Positions 28,491-37,500 of a stretch of 57,774 nt of DNA are shown here, one piece after another. Within the stretch, counting starts at the first letter, position 1; every line of letters starts with the position of its first letter. Made by a program: the position numbers and the translations under genes. Below the pieces are notes generated by a model. That model was not told where the DNA came from. It did no database searches and worked only from the letters and a program-made list of their open reading frames with translations. Origin of the DNA: Sulfitobacter litoralis (GTDB lineage Bacteria; Pseudomonadota; Alphaproteobacteria; Rhodobacterales; Rhodobacteraceae). Where the stretch lies: positions 1 through 57,774 of the forward strand of contig NZ_FNJD01000023.1 of the NCBI RefSeq assembly GCF_900103185.1, written 5' to 3'.

Positions 28491-29353
28491 AGATCCTCGT
28501 CTTCGGCCACAGCGGTCAGGTTGCCACAGAACTGCGCGCGCTTAACAGCGAGGCCATCAAAATCACCGCCCTCACCCGCGCCGATGCGGACTTAACCGCC
28601 CCCACCGCCTGCGCCGCAGCGATCAATGCCCATGCCCCTGACGCCGTGATCAACGCCGCCGCCTATACCGCCGTGGATAAGGCCGAAAGCGATGCCGAAA
28701 CGGCGCAGGTCATCAACGCAGATGCCCCCGCCATCATGGCCCGGACCTGTGCCGCGCGCGATATTCCCTTCGTCTCGATCTCGACCGATTACGTGTTTTC
28801 CGGCGCGGGCGGCACGCCTTGGGCACCCGCCGACCCGACCGATCCACAAAGCGTCTATGGCCGCACCAAACGTGACGGAGAGGTCGCAATTGTAAAGGCG
28901 GGCGGGCGCTACGCCGTGTTGCGCACCTCTTGGGTCGTGTCATCCCATGGAAATAACTTTGTCAAAACCATGCTACGTCTTGGGGCGGAACGCGAGGCGT
29001 TAACCATCGTCGCCGACCAGATCGGCGGCCCCACGGGTGCCGCAGAGATCGCACGGGCCTGTATAACAATCGCCAAAACCCTCGTTTCAGAGCCCGAAAA
29101 ATCCGGCGTTTACCATTTCTCGGGCGCGCCCGACACGAGCTGGGCGGATTTCGCCCGCGCGATTTTCGTCGCAGCCGAGATCGCCTGCGACGTTACTGAT
29201 ATCCCGTCGTCCGGCTACCCTACCCCCGCAAAACGCCCGCTGAACTCGCGGATGGACTGCAGCGCGACCGAGGCCGCCTTTGGCATTTCCCGCCCCGATT
29301 GGCGCGTGAGCCTTACCCATATTTTGACCCAACTTGATTTTCCCAAGGACTGA
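28487..29353 (+). CDS. rmlD: dTDP-4-dehydrorhamnose reductase
   Basis: 288 residues. [13 protein letters not shown] (NADPH binding), [33 protein letters not shown] (catalytic Tyr/Lys), [18 protein letters not shown] and DQIGGPTGA are all standard RmlD blocks. Makes dTDP-L-rhamnose in the last step. Strong C-ending codon bias and high GC compared with the polysaccharide genes at the other end of the plasmid. Followed by rmlA after six bases. Confidence 0.95.
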   Translation: MKILVFGHSGQVATELRALNSEAIKITALTRADADLTAPTACAAAINAHAPDAVINAAAYTAVDKAESDAETAQVINADAPAIMARTCAARDIPFVSISTDYVFSGAGGTPWAPADPTDPQSVYGRTKRDGEVAIVKAGGRYAVLRTSWVVSSHGNNFVKTMLRLGAEREALTIVADQIGGPTGAAEIARACITIAKTLVSEPEKSGVYHFSGAPDTSWADFARAIFVAAEIACDVTDIPSSGYPTPAKRPLNSRMDCSATEAAFGISRPDWRVSLTHILTQLDFPKD

Positions 29354-29359
29354 TTTCCC

Positions 29360-30241
29360 ATGACCCAGACGCCCAAACGCAAAGGCATTATCCTCGCCGG
29401 CGGCTCCGGCACGCGGCTTTATCCGATCACGATTGCCGTGTCGAAACAGCTGCTGCCGATCTATGACAAGCCAATGATTTACTATCCGTTAAGCGTCCTA
29501 ATGCTGGGCGGTATCCGCGACATCCTGATCATCACTACGCCTCAGGACGCAGACCAGTTCAAACGCGCACTTGGTGACGGCAGCCAGTGGGGCATTTCAC
29601 TGAGCTATGTCACGCAACCAAGCCCCGACGGATTGGCTCAGGCTTACATCTTGGCGGAAGACTTCCTCGACGGAGCGCCGTCCGCGATGGTCCTTGGGGA
29701 CAACATCTTCTTCGGCCACGGCCTGCCCGAGATACTTGCCCAAGCCGACGTCCAAACCACCGGAGGCACCGTCTTTGGCTACCGCGTCTCAGATCCTGAG
29801 CGCTATGGTGTGGTTGATTTCGATGAGAACGGGCAAGCCCGTCAGATCATCGAGAAGCCGGAAGTACCTCCGTCGAACTACGCGGTAACAGGGCTGTATT
29901 TCCTTGACAATACTGCGTCCGAGCGAGCCAAGTCACTTAAGCCATCTGCACGTGGAGAGCTGGAGATAACGACGCTGCTAGAAACGTATTTGCAAGATCG
30001 TCTGCTGAATGTTCAGCACATGGGACGCGGGTATGCGTGGTTGGATACCGGCACGCATGGGAGCTTGCTGGATGCTGGGAATTTTGTGCGGACGTTGGAA
30101 ACCCGCCAAGGCCTGCAAACCGGCAGTCCCGATGAAATCGCTTTCAACCAAGGCTGGATCAGCAAAGCAGCGCTCGAAGAACGGGCAAAGGTGTTTGCGA
30201 AGAATGAATATGGGCAATATCTTGAAGAATTGCTGGGGTAA
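29360..30241 (+). CDS. rmlA: Glucose-1-phosphate thymidylyltransferase
   Basis: 293 residues, normal length. [13 protein letters not shown] and [17 protein letters not shown] at the N-terminus, [56 protein letters not shown] and [12 protein letters not shown]. First enzyme of the pathway, here encoded last in the operon. Its base composition becomes more AT-rich toward the 3' end than rmlD. Confidence 0.95.
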   Translation: MTQTPKRKGIILAGGSGTRLYPITIAVSKQLLPIYDKPMIYYPLSVLMLGGIRDILIITTPQDADQFKRALGDGSQWGISLSYVTQPSPDGLAQAYILAEDFLDGAPSAMVLGDNIFFGHGLPEILAQADVQTTGGTVFGYRVSDPERYGVVDFDENGQARQIIEKPEVPPSNYAVTGLYFLDNTASERAKSLKPSARGELEITTLLETYLQDRLLNVQHMGRGYAWLDTGTHGSLLDAGNFVRTLETRQGLQTGSPDEIAFNQGWISKAALEERAKVFAKNEYGQYLEELLG

Positions 30242-30276
30242 AAAAATGTGTATCTTGTGCAATCTCAGAATACTAA

Positions 30277-30308
30277 GGGCCCATATTGATGTAATCGGTT
30301 ATAGGCCC
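30277..30308. terminator. Candidate bidirectional terminator between rmlA and integrase
   Basis: GGGCCCATA (30277-30285) and TATAGGCCC (30300-30308) pair with one mismatch around a 14-base loop. It lies between two convergent genes and touches the integrase stop codon. No clear T-run. Confidence 0.35.
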
Positions 30309-31357
30309 ACAGCTTTTGTCAGGTTAACGCGAAACCTATCGCGTCGACGCTGGTAGCGCCGGGTCATTTCGGCGGAGGCGTGGCCAAGATGCTTCTGAAC
30401 GTAGCGCTCGTCAATTTCGGCGGAGCTTGCCAAACCCGCGCGAAGGGAGTGGCCAGAAAATAGGGCAAGGCGATCTTTTTCCAGCAGGTCAGATCGGATA
30501 CCTGCGTCGAGAACAGTGCGTTTAATCAGGCGGGCGACGTGTTTGTCGTTTAGCCGTGTCTCCAAGGCTCGCTTGCCATCGCGAGAGGTGCCCACAAAGA
30601 CGGGACCAAAGTTAATCTTGGCAAAGTACAGCCATTGTTCAAATGCGTGAACAGGGCAGGTCTGGTCGCTGGTTCCGCGGCCAATTTCGACCTCGCGCCA
30701 GCCGGCTTTCGCGTTGAGTGTCAACAGCGCGCCGCCCTTCAGGATATCGATCCAGCCGCCGGAATCCGGGGTGTCATCCTTGCCCGCGTCAAGGCTGACA
30801 ATCTCGGACCGGCGTAGGCCTCCAGCATATCCCAAAAGTAGGATCGCACGGTCCCTTAATCCGCGTAAATTAAAGGGCAGTGTGGCGACCATTGCACGGA
30901 TGTCATCGACGAGGATTGCCTCTTTCTGCATCGGTGGGCGTGCGTGCTTGCGTTTGATCCCCGCCAAGACTGTCGCGATGTGGCGGTCCTTGCGATCTAG
31001 GGTGAGGCCGAGCTGCGTATAGTTCCAAGCGAGACCTGAAAGGCGGCGATCAATGGTCGAGACGGATAGGGCAGGAGAAGTGCGCGCGCCAGATGCTAGC
31101 TCGGCGATGTATAAGCCTATTATCTGGGGGACAGGACACAAGGGATCTGCCCCTTGCATCCGGCACCATCGCGTAAAATGCGCCCAGTCCTTGGTGTACG
31201 CTTTCAATGTGTTTTCGGAGGCTGCGGCTGCAGCATACTCCCGTGCGGTATCGACTAGACGGTCGAGCGCGCCGGAGCCCGCCAAATGCGGGGGAATATT
31301 AAGACTTATGGCTTTGTCATGGTCTGCTGGTGATTGGCTTGTGGGCTTGTTTCGCAT
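30299..31357 (-). CDS. Tyrosine recombinase / integrase
   Basis: 352 residues, minus strand. N-terminal SAM-like core-binding domain (ENTLKAYTKDWAHFTRWC), then the catalytic domain with the conserved Arg in YAGGLRRSEI, the HSLRAGLA box (His-x-x-Arg), and LGHASAEMTRRYQR with His and the nucleophile Tyr. All catalytic residues are present. Enzymes of this type on Rhodobacterales plasmids are thought to resolve multimers or insert small elements; no attachment site could be defined. It converges with rmlA. Confidence 0.88.
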   Translation of the reverse strand: MRNKPTSQSPADHDKAISLNIPPHLAGSGALDRLVDTAREYAAAAASENTLKAYTKDWAHFTRWCRMQGADPLCPVPQIIGLYIAELASGARTSPALSVSTIDRRLSGLAWNYTQLGLTLDRKDRHIATVLAGIKRKHARPPMQKEAILVDDIRAMVATLPFNLRGLRDRAILLLGYAGGLRRSEIVSLDAGKDDTPDSGGWIDILKGGALLTLNAKAGWREVEIGRGTSDQTCPVHAFEQWLYFAKINFGPVFVGTSRDGKRALETRLNDKHVARLIKRTVLDAGIRSDLLEKDRLALFSGHSLRAGLASSAEIDERYVQKHLGHASAEMTRRYQRRRDRFRVNLTKAVGL

Positions 31358-31466
31358 ACATTTATTTGAGAATGGCGCGAGTATTTCTCACAGTTGAGGA
31401 AGCACACTTTAGGCTGCGCTTAATGTTTTTTATCCAAGGGCGTGTCGTAAAGTGTTTCCTAGGATG

Positions 31467-31511
31467 ATAAGCCGAAAGTAAGTAGATTATCCAAACCAGC
31501 TTTCGGCTTAT
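31467..31511 (-). terminator. Hairpin after the outer-membrane protein gene
   Basis: ATAAGCCGAAAG (31467-31478) and its exact complement (31500-31511) form a 12-bp stem with a 21-base loop, 8 bases after the minus-strand stop at 31519. No U-tract follows, so termination is likely but not certain. Confidence 0.5.
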
Positions 31512-31518
31512 TCAATAC

Positions 31519-32145
31519 CTAGAAGCGCTTGACCAAGGAGAACCGAACCGCTGTGGTGTCAGGGTCGATCGATGTCCCACCTAGGAAACTGTAGGTTCTT
31601 GAGTTGAAATCATAGTACTCTAGATCACCCCTGATGCTCCAGTCGTCCGCTATATCTTGCTCTACACCAATTCCGACTGTGTAGCCGTAGTGCCGTTGAC
31701 TATCGCCGGCGGCGTTTATCCCAAAAGCTCGCTGGTCCTGACGGTCGGTAGCGATGCCGAGTGTCATAAAGACCAGTGTTTGATTGAACGTGTAACCCAC
31801 ACGGCCGCGGATCGCGGCATACTGCTCAATCGTAGAACGACAACCCGCAGCGCCAACACCACAACCACCAGTGCTTCTTTCTTCGATGTTGCCGAAGTTC
31901 AAAACTAGTTCACCACCATAAACCAGATGGTCCTGCTGATAGTTTCGGCCAACGATCGCGGACCCCAATACACCAGTGGCGTCAGGCGGTGTAAAATTGT
32001 TTTCGGCGTCGTAGCTGCCGTCGCTGTAAGACAGGCCAATACCAATGTAGTTCCCGGACCAGTCTGTCGGTTGGTTCATCGGGTCTGCCACCGCGGTTCC
32101 GGCTGCGAGAACCAGCGATGCCATAGTCAAAATTGTGTATTTCAT
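31519..32145 (-). CDS. Outer-membrane beta-barrel protein, porin-like
   Basis: 208 residues, minus strand. A Sec signal peptide (residues 1-20, cleavage after AVA) precedes alternating hydrophobic strands: WSGNYIGIGLSYSDG, LVYGGELVLNFGNIE, AAIRGRVGYTFNQTLVFMTLG, YGYTVGIGVEQDIADDWSIRGDLEYYDF, and the final phenylalanine of VKRF, the usual BAM signal. Resembles the small OmpA-like/Opa-type barrels (OMP_b-brl). A single disulfide-like Cys pair (CGVGAAGC) lies in one loop. Function unknown; probably a stand-alone gene. Confidence 0.8.
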   Translation of the reverse strand: MKYTILTMASLVLAAGTAVADPMNQPTDWSGNYIGIGLSYSDGSYDAENNFTPPDATGVLGSAIVGRNYQQDHLVYGGELVLNFGNIEERSTGGCGVGAAGCRSTIEQYAAIRGRVGYTFNQTLVFMTLGIATDRQDQRAFGINAAGDSQRHYGYTVGIGVEQDIADDWSIRGDLEYYDFNSRTYSFLGGTSIDPDTTAVRFSLVKRF

Positions 32146-32349
32146 GGCCTGTAATCTCCTAAATAATGGTCTACATCAAATCGCAACATGCGCTGGTCGT
32201 TTAAATCTAATGTAATCTAACGTGTTCATGTTCATTAGTATACGAAAACAGGGCGGCTCGAGCCAGTGTTTGAAAAGCCGCCAAGGAATGCGGCACCAAA
32301 GCAACATAACCACATCTTCAAAAAAAATAGTTGTAACTCTATTCGGCCT

Positions 32350-32610
32350 AGGTTTGTGAAGCGGTGCTTAGTTAGGGCATTTGGTGGATCGGATCGAGAA
32401 ACAACATTTCTGGTTCTGATGCCCATATTTTTTAGTTGTAATGGTAGGGCATAAGGCCGCTGAAGGTCTTCAACCTTCAGGCAAAGTTGTAGGTTGCCAC
32501 GAAGTCCGCGCGGTGGGTCCGCGACTGGTCATGGGTGTCGGAGTTGAAGCGCTTTACGGCCTTCTCTTTAACCGTGCCGTTCATCCGTTCGACCGTAGGC
32601 GCCCGGTCTG
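32350..32610 (-). pseudogene. IS481-like transposase, C-terminal remnant
   Basis: Minus strand: VERMNGTVKEKAVKRF, DFVATYNFA, a stop, then RLKTFSGLMPYH and, after another stop, IWASEPEMLFLDPIHQMP. This is the C-terminal end of an rve/IS481-type transposase with two in-frame stops. No other part of it remains. Confidence 0.75.
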
Positions 32611-32624
32611 ACCACCCCTATCGG

Positions 32625-32855
32625 GCGGTTTTCCATGAGAGGATGTTATCGACGCGGTTGATCTCGTAGTCCGGTATGCTGGCGAGTGTTTCAGTGAGCC
32701 ATGCTCGCGGGAGGATACCGTTTAGTTTGGCCGTCTCGATAAGGTGTAAGCGATGGTAGCAGCGCGAGCGCTGGTTTGTGATCCAAGGACCAGATAGTTT
32801 TTACGATCGATTGCGACGGAGCGCGCCGCCCGTTCGGTTGTTTCTCATGACCCAT
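32625..32855 (-). pseudogene. IS66 transposase TnpC, C-terminal remnant
   Basis: Minus strand: RAARSVAIDRKNYLVLGS, a frameshift, then LIETAKLNGILPRAWL and INRVDNILSW, the conserved end of IS66 TnpC. The N-terminal end of an IS66 set is at 1220-2105, about 26 kb away on the circle, so both could come from one element split by rearrangement. Confidence 0.75.
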
Positions 32856-32878
32856 ACAGCCTTCGTAGATTGAATTCA

Positions 32879-32911
32879 TAATGTCCGATAATGTAAACTT
32901 ATTGGACATTA
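32879..32911. promoter_or_regulatory. Inverted repeat upstream of DUF1403 gene, possible operator
   Basis: TAATGTCCGATAA (32879-32891) and TTATTGGACATTA (32899-32911) are complementary at 12 of 13 positions with a 7-base spacer. It lies 75 bases before the DUF1403 start, in AT-rich sequence suitable for a promoter. The dyad size and position fit a repressor or activator dimer; no regulator gene is next to it. Confidence 0.55.
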
Positions 32912-32985
32912 AAGAGAACTATAAGGTGGGGCGGTTATGTGACTATATACTATCAACAAGCGCCGTCGTGCTATAGCTTCTGCAA

Positions 32986-33879
32986 ATGAACCAAGCATGC
33001 ATACATCCTGCACCTGACGGTGATACACTACCTCAGATGCCGTCCTGGGTCATTTCTCGAAGTGGCGACACCCTTGGAGATGTGGCGTTTTTTTCAGGTG
33101 CGGCGCTCGGACACCTGCATATTGTGATGGCGCGCGCGGATGTCCCCCAGGGCTTGTTAAGAGAGCGCCTGGCATTGCGCGCGGCAGAGGCGAGTGTTGC
33201 GTTTTCTGGGCGGCCAGAGCGGGCCGCGGACCTGCGTGATGCAGTGCATTTGCTGCGTCCTGGTGATCTGCCTGGCCCCGCGGGGCTGATTTATCAGCAC
33301 TGGCGAAAGGCGATCGAACGGCCGGTGTCTATTATCGCGCTGTACCCTGCCTTACCGACCTGTTCTGAAACCGATCTCGCGGTCTGGCTCGGCAGATTTG
33401 GTTCGGGGCCGGGTGGCCCCGTGGGACGGGCGTCAGCCGTGCTTGAAGCTGTGATGTCGGAGTATCCGCGCGCGGAGCATGTGGCGCTCATTCTGGCGGA
33501 TGCGGTGATGGCGCAGGCATTGGGGTGGGACTATGCGGTGCCATTACTAGGCGGCGGGCTAAGCCCGCGGGATCTGCGCAAGACCGGTGATAATCTGCGC
33601 CACGCCTGTCACCGCGCCGTTGTGGCATCTGCCGTCGAAGCAACGCGGATGGCGGCCGATCTGGCGCGCCGAGCCGCACGCCTGAACGCGGTGGCCCCCA
33701 AGCTTCGCGCGAAGGGGGCAGGGGCGGCGGTCGAGATGTTTCTAACCCGCGACGCCGTGGCCCCGTGGGCATTGCCTTTGTCGGATAGGGCGGCGCGGCG
33801 GCTGTGCGACCGGCTGGTGAGTTTGGGTGCGGTGCGCGAAGTGACGGGGCGTGACAGTTTCCGCCTCTACGGGATCTGA
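32986..33879 (+). CDS. DUF1403 family protein
   Basis: 297 residues, mostly helical and rich in alanine and arginine (for example RLALRAAEASVAFSGRPERAADLRD in pieces). The pattern, including LIYQHWRKAIE and AEHVALILADAVMAQALGWDYAVPLL, matches DUF1403 proteins, which I know from alphaproteobacterial plasmids beside an scpB-like gene. Function is not known. The scpB start follows the stop by one base, so the two are co-translated; a shared part in DNA organisation or segregation is inferred from that. Confidence 0.82.
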   Translation: MNQACIHPAPDGDTLPQMPSWVISRSGDTLGDVAFFSGAALGHLHIVMARADVPQGLLRERLALRAAEASVAFSGRPERAADLRDAVHLLRPGDLPGPAGLIYQHWRKAIERPVSIIALYPALPTCSETDLAVWLGRFGSGPGGPVGRASAVLEAVMSEYPRAEHVALILADAVMAQALGWDYAVPLLGGGLSPRDLRKTGDNLRHACHRAVVASAVEATRMAADLARRAARLNAVAPKLRAKGAGAAVEMFLTRDAVAPWALPLSDRAARRLCDRLVSLGAVREVTGRDSFRLYGI

Positions 33880-33880
33880 T

Positions 33881-34471
33881 ATGGCAAAAAACCGACCCAC
33901 TGACCTCGACCTCGACCGCGGCCTTGCCGGCCTACTGCCTGAGCAACGCTGGCAGGAATGGGTGCGCCGGATCGAGGCGATACTCTTTGCGAGTTTTTCA
34001 CCTGTATCGCACAAGGAATTGGCGCGGGTGGTTGGCGATGTTTCGATCGATCTGTTGGTTGAGGACCTAGCCGCCGGTCTAGAGGGTCGCGCTTTCGAGG
34101 TGGCGCGCGTCGCGGATGGGTGGATTTTGCGCACCCGCGCGGTCTACGCGCCCGCGATCCGCGCGGCAGCAGATGTGGGCAATCAGGATCTTGGCCTTGG
34201 TGATTTTGAAACCGCTGTGCTGGCTGCCATTGCCTATCATCAGCCGATTACCCGCGACGGGCTGAAAGATATCTTCGGAAAGGATATCAGCCGCGATCTG
34301 ATTGGCCGCCTGAGTGGCCGCGGATTGATCGGCACCGGCCCGCGATCCCCGCAGCGCGGCGCGCCTTATACGTACGTAACGACCAAACGGTTTCTTGTGG
34401 CGTTCGGGCTGGAGAGTTTGAGAGACCTGCCGGATCGTGAAGGGCTGGAGGACGCGGGGTTGGCGGGATGA
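33881..34471 (+). CDS. scpB: SMC-Scp complex subunit ScpB-like
   Basis: 196 residues from ATG at 33881 (a frame open from 33851 overlaps DUF1403). Two winged-helix domains: the first around RRIEAILFASFSPVSHKELARVVG, the second around FETAVLAAIAYHQPITRDGL, as in ScpB kleisin-associated subunits. ScpB works with ScpA and SMC to organise DNA; neither of those is on this plasmid, so it may join the chromosomal complex or act separately. The tail RDLPDREGLEDAGL is typical. Confidence 0.85.
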   Translation: MAKNRPTDLDLDRGLAGLLPEQRWQEWVRRIEAILFASFSPVSHKELARVVGDVSIDLLVEDLAAGLEGRAFEVARVADGWILRTRAVYAPAIRAAADVGNQDLGLGDFETAVLAAIAYHQPITRDGLKDIFGKDISRDLIGRLSGRGLIGTGPRSPQRGAPYTYVTTKRFLVAFGLESLRDLPDREGLEDAGLAG

Positions 34472-35010
34472 TCTCATCAAGTGGGGATGGCGAGTTTGGC
34501 TTGGCAATTCGCCCAATTCGGCACGAAATATTCGCAAATTACCAAGTTTCTAGAAAGTTTATATCTATAGGTGTATTATTTCCCTTCACCAATGTCTGCC
34601 TTGTGGATGATCCTATAAAATAAGCTTATTGGGCTACCTTTGCAGCACTGGGGCGAAAAATAATTAGCGTTAGCTTCGATGGTTTCTGTTAGAAACACCT
34701 TAAAAAACCTGACATTTACACCCAAATCGACGAGATAACTTTTTCTTCAAGGTGGTTGCCTGAGGCCATGTGACAATCACCAAGTGTGCTACTTTCACGG
34801 GATCGCCCGCGAGGGAAATCTGACTTATGTAGCATCGCGCATGAACCTGCCGTAGTCGGCGCGTTTCACCCAAACCCACAATCTTAGGGACTGCCTAAAC
34901 CAGGCGCTGTAAAAGCTCGATAATATCCACGGAAATATATAGGAAGCGTTAGAAACAGAGCGCTAGGCAGTTCAGTCTAACGGTATTAGGCATTCCAGAA
35001 AGGCCCCTAC
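34472..35010. other. Noncoding stretch before the polysaccharide cluster
   Basis: About 540 bases, AT-rich, with no convincing gene. A short hairpin GGTTTCT-GTT-AGAAACA lies near 34680. Near 34890-34975 the segments ACTGCCTA...GGCGCT and GCGCTAGGCAGT face each other as an imperfect inverted repeat about 85 bases across, directly before the first glycosyltransferase. This is a plausible promoter and leader for the long plus-strand cluster, but I could not place -35/-10 boxes reliably. Confidence 0.4.
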
Positions 35011-36132
35011 ATGCACATTTTGATGACGGTGAATGCTGCGTGGAATATCTGGAATTTTCGGCGACCTCTGGTTGAAGCTTTGTCGTCTGATGGACATCAG
35101 ATCACTGTTCTAGCCCCGCCGGATGACACCGTAGTTGAGCTTGAACGGATCGGCTGTCGTTTTCGCCCATTAGAAATGAGTGTTAAAGGACTGAACCCGG
35201 TCGAAGACTGGAAACTGCAGCGTAGGCTCAAGCGGATTTTTCGTGAGGAACAGCCGGACGCTGTTCTCAGTTTCACGATCAAGAACAACATCTTTGGGGC
35301 CAGGGCGGCGTGCGCGGCTGGTGTGCCCTTCATTCCGAATGTTACGGGACTTGGCACCGCCTTTCTATCGGGCGGTTTCTTGCAGACTGTTGCTGAACAG
35401 CTTTATCGTCGCGCTTTCGGTAAGCTGCCGACCGTCTTTTTCCAGAACGATGATGACCGTAGTCTGTTTCTCGATCGCAAGCTTGTGCGCATGGACCAGG
35501 CGCGACTGCTGCCGGGGTCCGGTATCGATCTAGCGCGCTTCGCGCCGGTAGAGATGCCTTCAGCAGACGCGCCGCCTGTATTTTTGATGATTGCGCGTCT
35601 TTTGCGGGACAAAGGTGTAATCGAATTCGTAGAGGCGGCACGGCAGATCAAGGCAGGACATCCGAATGCGCGCTTCCAGCTACTGGGTGCAACCGGTTCG
35701 GAAAACCGTACCGCGATCGACACTGCGACCGTCGAAGGTTGGGTGGCCGAAGGTGTGGTGGAGTATCTTGGCACTACCAGCGATGTGCGCTCGGCGATCG
35801 CTGCGGCATCCTGTGTCGTGCTGCCCTCGTACCGTGAAGGCGCGCCGCGCACGCTGATCGAGGCAGCTGCCATTGCCCGGCCGCTTATAGCGACAGATGT
35901 GCCTGGTTGTCGTGCTGTGGTGGATCACGAAGCGTCAGGTTTGCTTTGCGAAGTGCGAAACGCTGATAGGCTCGCTATGGCGATGGAACGGTTCCTGGCG
36001 CTCTCGCCACAAGCCCGGATCGAGATGGGACAGGCGGGGCGTCTCAAGATGGAACGCGAATTCGATCAGGCGTTGGTTGTCGCAGCCTACCGCAAGGCCC
36101 TCGCTGCACTCACCGGCGGCGGGCAAGGCTAA
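35011..36132 (+). CDS. Family 4 glycosyltransferase
   Basis: 373 residues. GT-B fold: the N-terminal domain opens with NIWNFRRPLVEAL and has VLAPPDD and FTIKNNIFGA; the C-terminal Glycos_transf_1 domain has FLMIARLLRDKGVIEFVEAA and the acidic signature PSYREGAPRTLIEAAAIARPLI, then ATDVPGCRAVV. Resembles PglA/CapM-type enzymes that add GalNAc or fucosamine residues to lipid-linked oligosaccharides at the cytoplasmic face. First gene of the long plus-strand polysaccharide cluster; the next gene begins six bases after its stop. Confidence 0.85.
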   Translation: MHILMTVNAAWNIWNFRRPLVEALSSDGHQITVLAPPDDTVVELERIGCRFRPLEMSVKGLNPVEDWKLQRRLKRIFREEQPDAVLSFTIKNNIFGARAACAAGVPFIPNVTGLGTAFLSGGFLQTVAEQLYRRAFGKLPTVFFQNDDDRSLFLDRKLVRMDQARLLPGSGIDLARFAPVEMPSADAPPVFLMIARLLRDKGVIEFVEAARQIKAGHPNARFQLLGATGSENRTAIDTATVEGWVAEGVVEYLGTTSDVRSAIAAASCVVLPSYREGAPRTLIEAAAIARPLIATDVPGCRAVVDHEASGLLCEVRNADRLAMAMERFLALSPQARIEMGQAGRLKMEREFDQALVVAAYRKALAALTGGGQG

Positions 36133-36137
36133 CTGCG

Positions 36138-36920
36138 ATGGACACCGTCTTTTTCATCGTATCGAAACTGGTTGGCGCACTCTTGCGACCGGACACCTGG
36201 ATCGTCATCGCCTTGGCAAGCATCGTACTTGCATTGACCTTGCAACGCAGGCGTATGGCGCTCTGGATCAGCAGCATCTCATTGGCGCTGCTGATCGCCC
36301 TGAGTACTTTGCCGCTTGGCGATCTGCTTTTGCAGCCCATCGAGCGTCGCTATCCGGCCAATCCTGACCTTGATGCTGTCGATGGCATCATTGTGCTCGG
36401 TGGTGGTGAAAATGCCCGTGCCAGTGCCTTTTGGAGCCAAGTGCAGCTCAACGAAGGCGCAGAGCGCTACACTGCCGCACTCGCTCTCGCGCGGCGGTTT
36501 CCTAAAGCGCAGGTGTTGTTCGCGGGTGGCAGCGGCGCATTGCGAGACCTTACGGGGGGCATTGCTTCCGAAGCCTCCATCGCCGAACAGCTTTTTCTTG
36601 ACCAAGGCATCGATCCCGATCGCCTACTTCTTGAGGGCCGGTCCCGCAACACTGCCGATAACGCGCGGCTTAGCCTAGCTCTCGCCAATCCAAGTACCGA
36701 TGAGATGTGGGTGCTGGTCACGAGCGCTTTCCATCTACCTCGCGCCATGCTTAGTTTCGAGGCTGCTGGATGGTCTGGCCTTGTAGCTTGGCCCGTCGAT
36801 TATCGGACATCGGGGTTCACGGATAACATCGGTTGGAATCTCACACGGAACCTGCAGGTTCTCAATACGGGAATTCGTGAGAAGGTTGGGCAATTAGCAT
36901 ATAGGGTTACAGGTCGATAA
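36138..36920 (+). CDS. YdcF/ElyC-like DUF218 membrane protein
   Basis: 260 residues. Two N-terminal membrane segments (TWIVIALASIVLALTL and ISSISLALLIALSTL), then the DUF218 domain: DGIIVLGGGENARAS, VLFAGGSGAL, LLEGRSRNTADNA, VTSAFHLPRAML. ElyC of E. coli affects the undecaprenyl-phosphate lipid pool and cell envelope, a role that would fit a polysaccharide cluster; the link is inferred. Start ATG at 36138, 6 bases after the glycosyltransferase. Confidence 0.82.
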   Translation: MDTVFFIVSKLVGALLRPDTWIVIALASIVLALTLQRRRMALWISSISLALLIALSTLPLGDLLLQPIERRYPANPDLDAVDGIIVLGGGENARASAFWSQVQLNEGAERYTAALALARRFPKAQVLFAGGSGALRDLTGGIASEASIAEQLFLDQGIDPDRLLLEGRSRNTADNARLSLALANPSTDEMWVLVTSAFHLPRAMLSFEAAGWSGLVAWPVDYRTSGFTDNIGWNLTRNLQVLNTGIREKVGQLAYRVTGR

Positions 36921-36977
36921 GTTTGCCCTTGACCTTGAACAGACTATGGTTCCGATCTTAATGATCTGTGGCCCGTC

Positions 36978-37265
36978 AAACTAGCTGTAGTTGGTCCGCC
37001 CCGACCGCTACCCGAGCTTGACTACCCATGATGTCCATCAGCACCCAGTCCCGCCGGTCTGGGGCGATATGTTCAATCATCACAACAAGATCTACAAAAG
37101 GGCCGCTATTGAAGCGTACCCGATCGCCAGAGCTCAAGATGTTTAGCGGTAGCAGCTTTCCATCATTATCGCAGCATAAGCTTGCTGACGATATCTAACG
37201 GCACCGCCGCTGGTTTCTTGCCGAAGCTGACTAGGCGGGTGATGCCATGGTCGTAGCAGGTCATC
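36978..37265 (-). pseudogene. NusG/RfaH-like antiterminator, C-terminal remnant
   Basis: Minus strand. DHGITRLVSFGKKPAAVP and a frameshift near 37175 lead into DNDGKLLPLNIL, SSGDRVRFNSGPF, IAPDRRDWVLMDIMG and ARVAVGADQLQ before the stop near 36978. This is the end of the NGN domain plus the KOW domain of a NusG paralogue of the kind that regulates polysaccharide operons. The N-terminal part is missing. Confidence 0.78.
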
Positions 37266-37325
37266 GCGTCCGCTTAAGTGTTATTAATGAGCGCCTTTTA
37301 TCGCTCAAGCTTGAGCCGGTGCAAG

Positions 37326-37397
37326 TTACAGTTTAGGCTGTGCCCTAGCCATAGAAAAGCGGCAAATGTTTCCGGTGTGAACGCAAAGAATGAACAT
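37326..37397 (-). pseudogene. Wzb phosphatase, N-terminal remnant
   Basis: Minus strand: MFILCVHTGNICRFSMARA, then a stop. CVHTGNICR is the Cx5R catalytic loop of LMW tyrosine phosphatases, with the following SP motif changed to FSM. Only 23 residues remain of an expected 145 or so. Confidence 0.7.
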
Positions 37398-37500
37398 GAC
37401 TATCAGAATAAACTCTGTCTTGAATGCAGGTGTCTGGGGCGCGCGCCACGTATCATGTTTGTCTCCTAGACAGATATTTTCCAAGTGATTTGCACCAAAA

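Noticed and set aside
30299..32145. Integron or genomic island boundary at the tyrosine recombinase
   Set aside because: No attC-like array, tRNA or flanking direct repeats seen; it looks like a plasmid-encoded recombinase without visible cargo.
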